A stretch of 24,252 nt of DNA. Origin: DASTCC01 sp035711465 (GTDB lineage Bacteria > Acidobacteriota > Vicinamibacteria > Vicinamibacterales > SCN-69-37). Below, piece by piece: positions 23,312 to 24,252 of this stretch. The position numbers and the translations under genes are program-made. The notes under the pieces were generated by a model. That model saw only the letters and a list, made by a program, of their open reading frames with translations, did not search any database and was not told where the DNA came from. Position 1 is the first letter of the stretch. The number at the start of each line of letters is the position of its first letter. The stretch lies in assembly GCA_035711465.1 (NCBI GenBank), contig DASTCC010000334.1, forward strand, positions 1 through 24,252. Reading direction: 5' to 3'.

Positions 23312-23469
23312 TGCAGGTGCTGGGTGCTGAGTGCGGGGTGCGGGGTGCTCAGGTTCCGAGGTGCTAGACCCAGGAACACTCAGCACCTGGCACCTCGCAC
23401 CTCGCACCCCGCACTCCGCACTCCGCATCCACCACCCCGCACCCAGCACCCCGCACCCCGCACCCAGCA
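23312..23469. repeat. Large inverted heptamer array
   Basis: The right arm, 23379-23469, is thirteen consecutive 7-bp units in perfect register with consensus CCCCGCA; all but one end in GCA. The left arm, 23312-23352, holds one 6-bp and five 7-bp TGC units (TGCTGGG, TGCTGAG, TGCGGGG twice, TGCTCAG), the inverse complement. The centre carries GTTCC and GGAAC, which can pair. The array starts one base before the stop codon of the upstream gene and ends near the VWFA-related gene promoter. It can form a very stable hairpin or slipped structures. No ORF fits it. Confidence 0.85.
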
Positions 23470-23470
23470 C

Positions 23471-24252
23471 CTACCCCTCTATCTGCGCAATGAATCGCTC
23501 GAGCGCCCCCTGCGCCTCGCGCTGCATCGCCGAGAGCGCCGCGAGCTCGCGGCGGAGACGGGCGAGCAGGTCTTCCTGGTCGTCCAGCTGCTTCACGTAA
23601 CGCTGCAGGAGCTGCCGCTCCTCGCTGGTGCCTCGCAGCGCGCGCATATTCTCTCGGACGCGGATCTGATCGGCGGCGATGCGATCGATCTCGGCGCCGT
23701 GGGCGGCGATGTCGCGGCCGAGCGCGGCGATGCCCTCCTTGCGCGCGATCACGTCGCGCAGCGACGCCTCCAGCGCCGGCGAGATCTCCGCTTCCTTGAT
23801 CAGCAGCTCGACCTGCGGCGTCGTCACCGACGAGATCGCGATGCGCACCGGCGACGGGCGGATCTCGTCGATCGTCAGCTGTGCCGACGTCCTCGCGCCC
23901 ACCGGCACTCGGTAACGATGCCAGGCCGCGGTCGATTCGTCCGGCTGTGCCGATCCGCCCATCGTCCAACCCGCCTTCGCGAGATGCTCGATCACGACGA
24001 GCCGCTCGTCAGCGTTCTCGTTGCGCACGGCGTAGACGACGCGCTGACGCTCTTCGCGCTCGTGAATGAGGACGCCGTGATCGACCGTGACCTTCGTCGC
24101 CGCCGTTGGCGCCGCGTCCGGCTTCGACGTGACCTCGACGCCGAGGTCGATCGCGTACGAGAGCAGCCGCTTCTCGCCCGGCTTCAGCGGGTTCATCAGT
24201 CCTTCGCCGGCGAACGCCTGGCCTTCGACCACCGAGAAGCTGCCGCCGTCGA
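23471..24252 (-). CDS. Coiled-coil protein, 3' part (DUF4139-like)
   Basis: Only the C-terminal 259 residues are in the window; the frame is open to its edge and the true start lies beyond. The visible part begins with DGGSFSVVEGQAF, then AGEGLMNPLKPGEKRLLSYA and a beta-rich region up to about 145 residues. This resembles the DUF4139 type of domain found in secreted or envelope proteins. The last 95 residues are a charged, Leu-rich coiled coil (for example LDDQEDLLARLRRELAALS). The GTG at 24232 is not likely to be the start, because the conserved sequence continues upstream of it. The function is unknown and the family call is tentative. Confidence 0.7.
   Translation of the reverse strand, partial: DGGSFSVVEGQAFAGEGLMNPLKPGEKRLLSYAIDLGVEVTSKPDAAPTAATKVTVDHGVLIHEREERQRVVYAVRNENADERLVVIEHLAKAGWTMGGSAQPDESTAAWHRYRVPVGARTSAQLTIDEIRPSPVRIAISSVTTPQVELLIKEAEISPALEASLRDVIARKEGIAALGRDIAAHGAEIDRIAADQIRVRENMRALRGTSEERQLLQRYVKQLDDQEDLLARLRRELAALSAMQREAQGALERFIAQIEG

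Noticed and set aside
23312..23469. Possible CRISPR array
   Set aside because: The repeat unit is 7 bp with no spacers, and no cas genes are nearby. It is a tandem microsatellite-like array with an inverse partner.
3465..24252. A defence system or prophage island
   Set aside because: No nuclease, helicase, integrase, toxin or phage structural gene is visible, and base composition looks even; the window reads as ordinary chromosome with unusual spacers and one novel-looking operon.

Overview
The window is GC-rich chromosomal DNA from a bacterium that is most probably an acidobacterium, perhaps of the Vicinamibacteria group. The evidence is a VWFA-related secreted protein of the type expanded in Acidobacteria, a zinc-ribbon Ser/Thr kinase with a polytopic membrane tail, many Tat or Sec exported oxidoreductases and peptidases, and frequent GTG starts. 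I see no phage, plasmid, tRNA, rRNA or CRISPR features. Coding density is high and no gene-free stretch exceeds 300 bases.

Layout: (1) 45-2067 holds an ankyrin-repeat protein (-) divergent from a beta-carbonic anhydrase (+). (2) 2068-2309 is a convergent spacer with a cruciform, MITE/REP-like element. (3) 2310-3464 encodes a secreted TonB-C-like protein (-). It is divergent, across only 38 bp, from a plus-strand run: M20 peptidase, ABC ATPase, ABC-2 type permease, Tat-exported MSOX-like flavoprotein and DUF885 metallohydrolase (3503-10217). (4) 10218-10371 is a convergent spacer folding into a long imperfect palindrome of octamer units. (5) 10372-13154 (-) is a three-gene dehydrogenase operon: haem-c lipoprotein, gluconate dehydrogenase subunit 3-like protein, and a GMC flavoprotein with a four-cysteine cluster. 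(6) 13270-19066 (-) is a tight operon of membrane Ser/Thr kinase, degenerate histidine kinase and a second, Tat-exported GMC oxidoreductase. (7) 19109-21240 (-) is gltX overlapping a HhH-GPD DNA glycosylase. (8) 21349-23292 (-) is the VWFA-related protein. (9) 23471-24252 (-) is the 3' part of a coiled-coil protein that continues past the window edge.

Two features run across the window. First, nearly every gene that heads a transcription unit has a TANNNT-like -10 box only 6 to 9 bases before its start codon (exactly 6 in five genes) and no Shine-Dalgarno sequence, which points to leaderless mRNAs. Genes inside units overlap or abut their upstream neighbour, which suggests translational coupling. 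Second, four spacers carry short tandem arrays with 7- or 8-bp units. The unit differs at each site, and three of the four have a second array in inverse complement, forming large hairpins.

The best candidates for new biology are the kinase / pseudo-histidine-kinase / oxidoreductase operon, the inverted heptamer arrays, and the cruciform element at 2081-2261.
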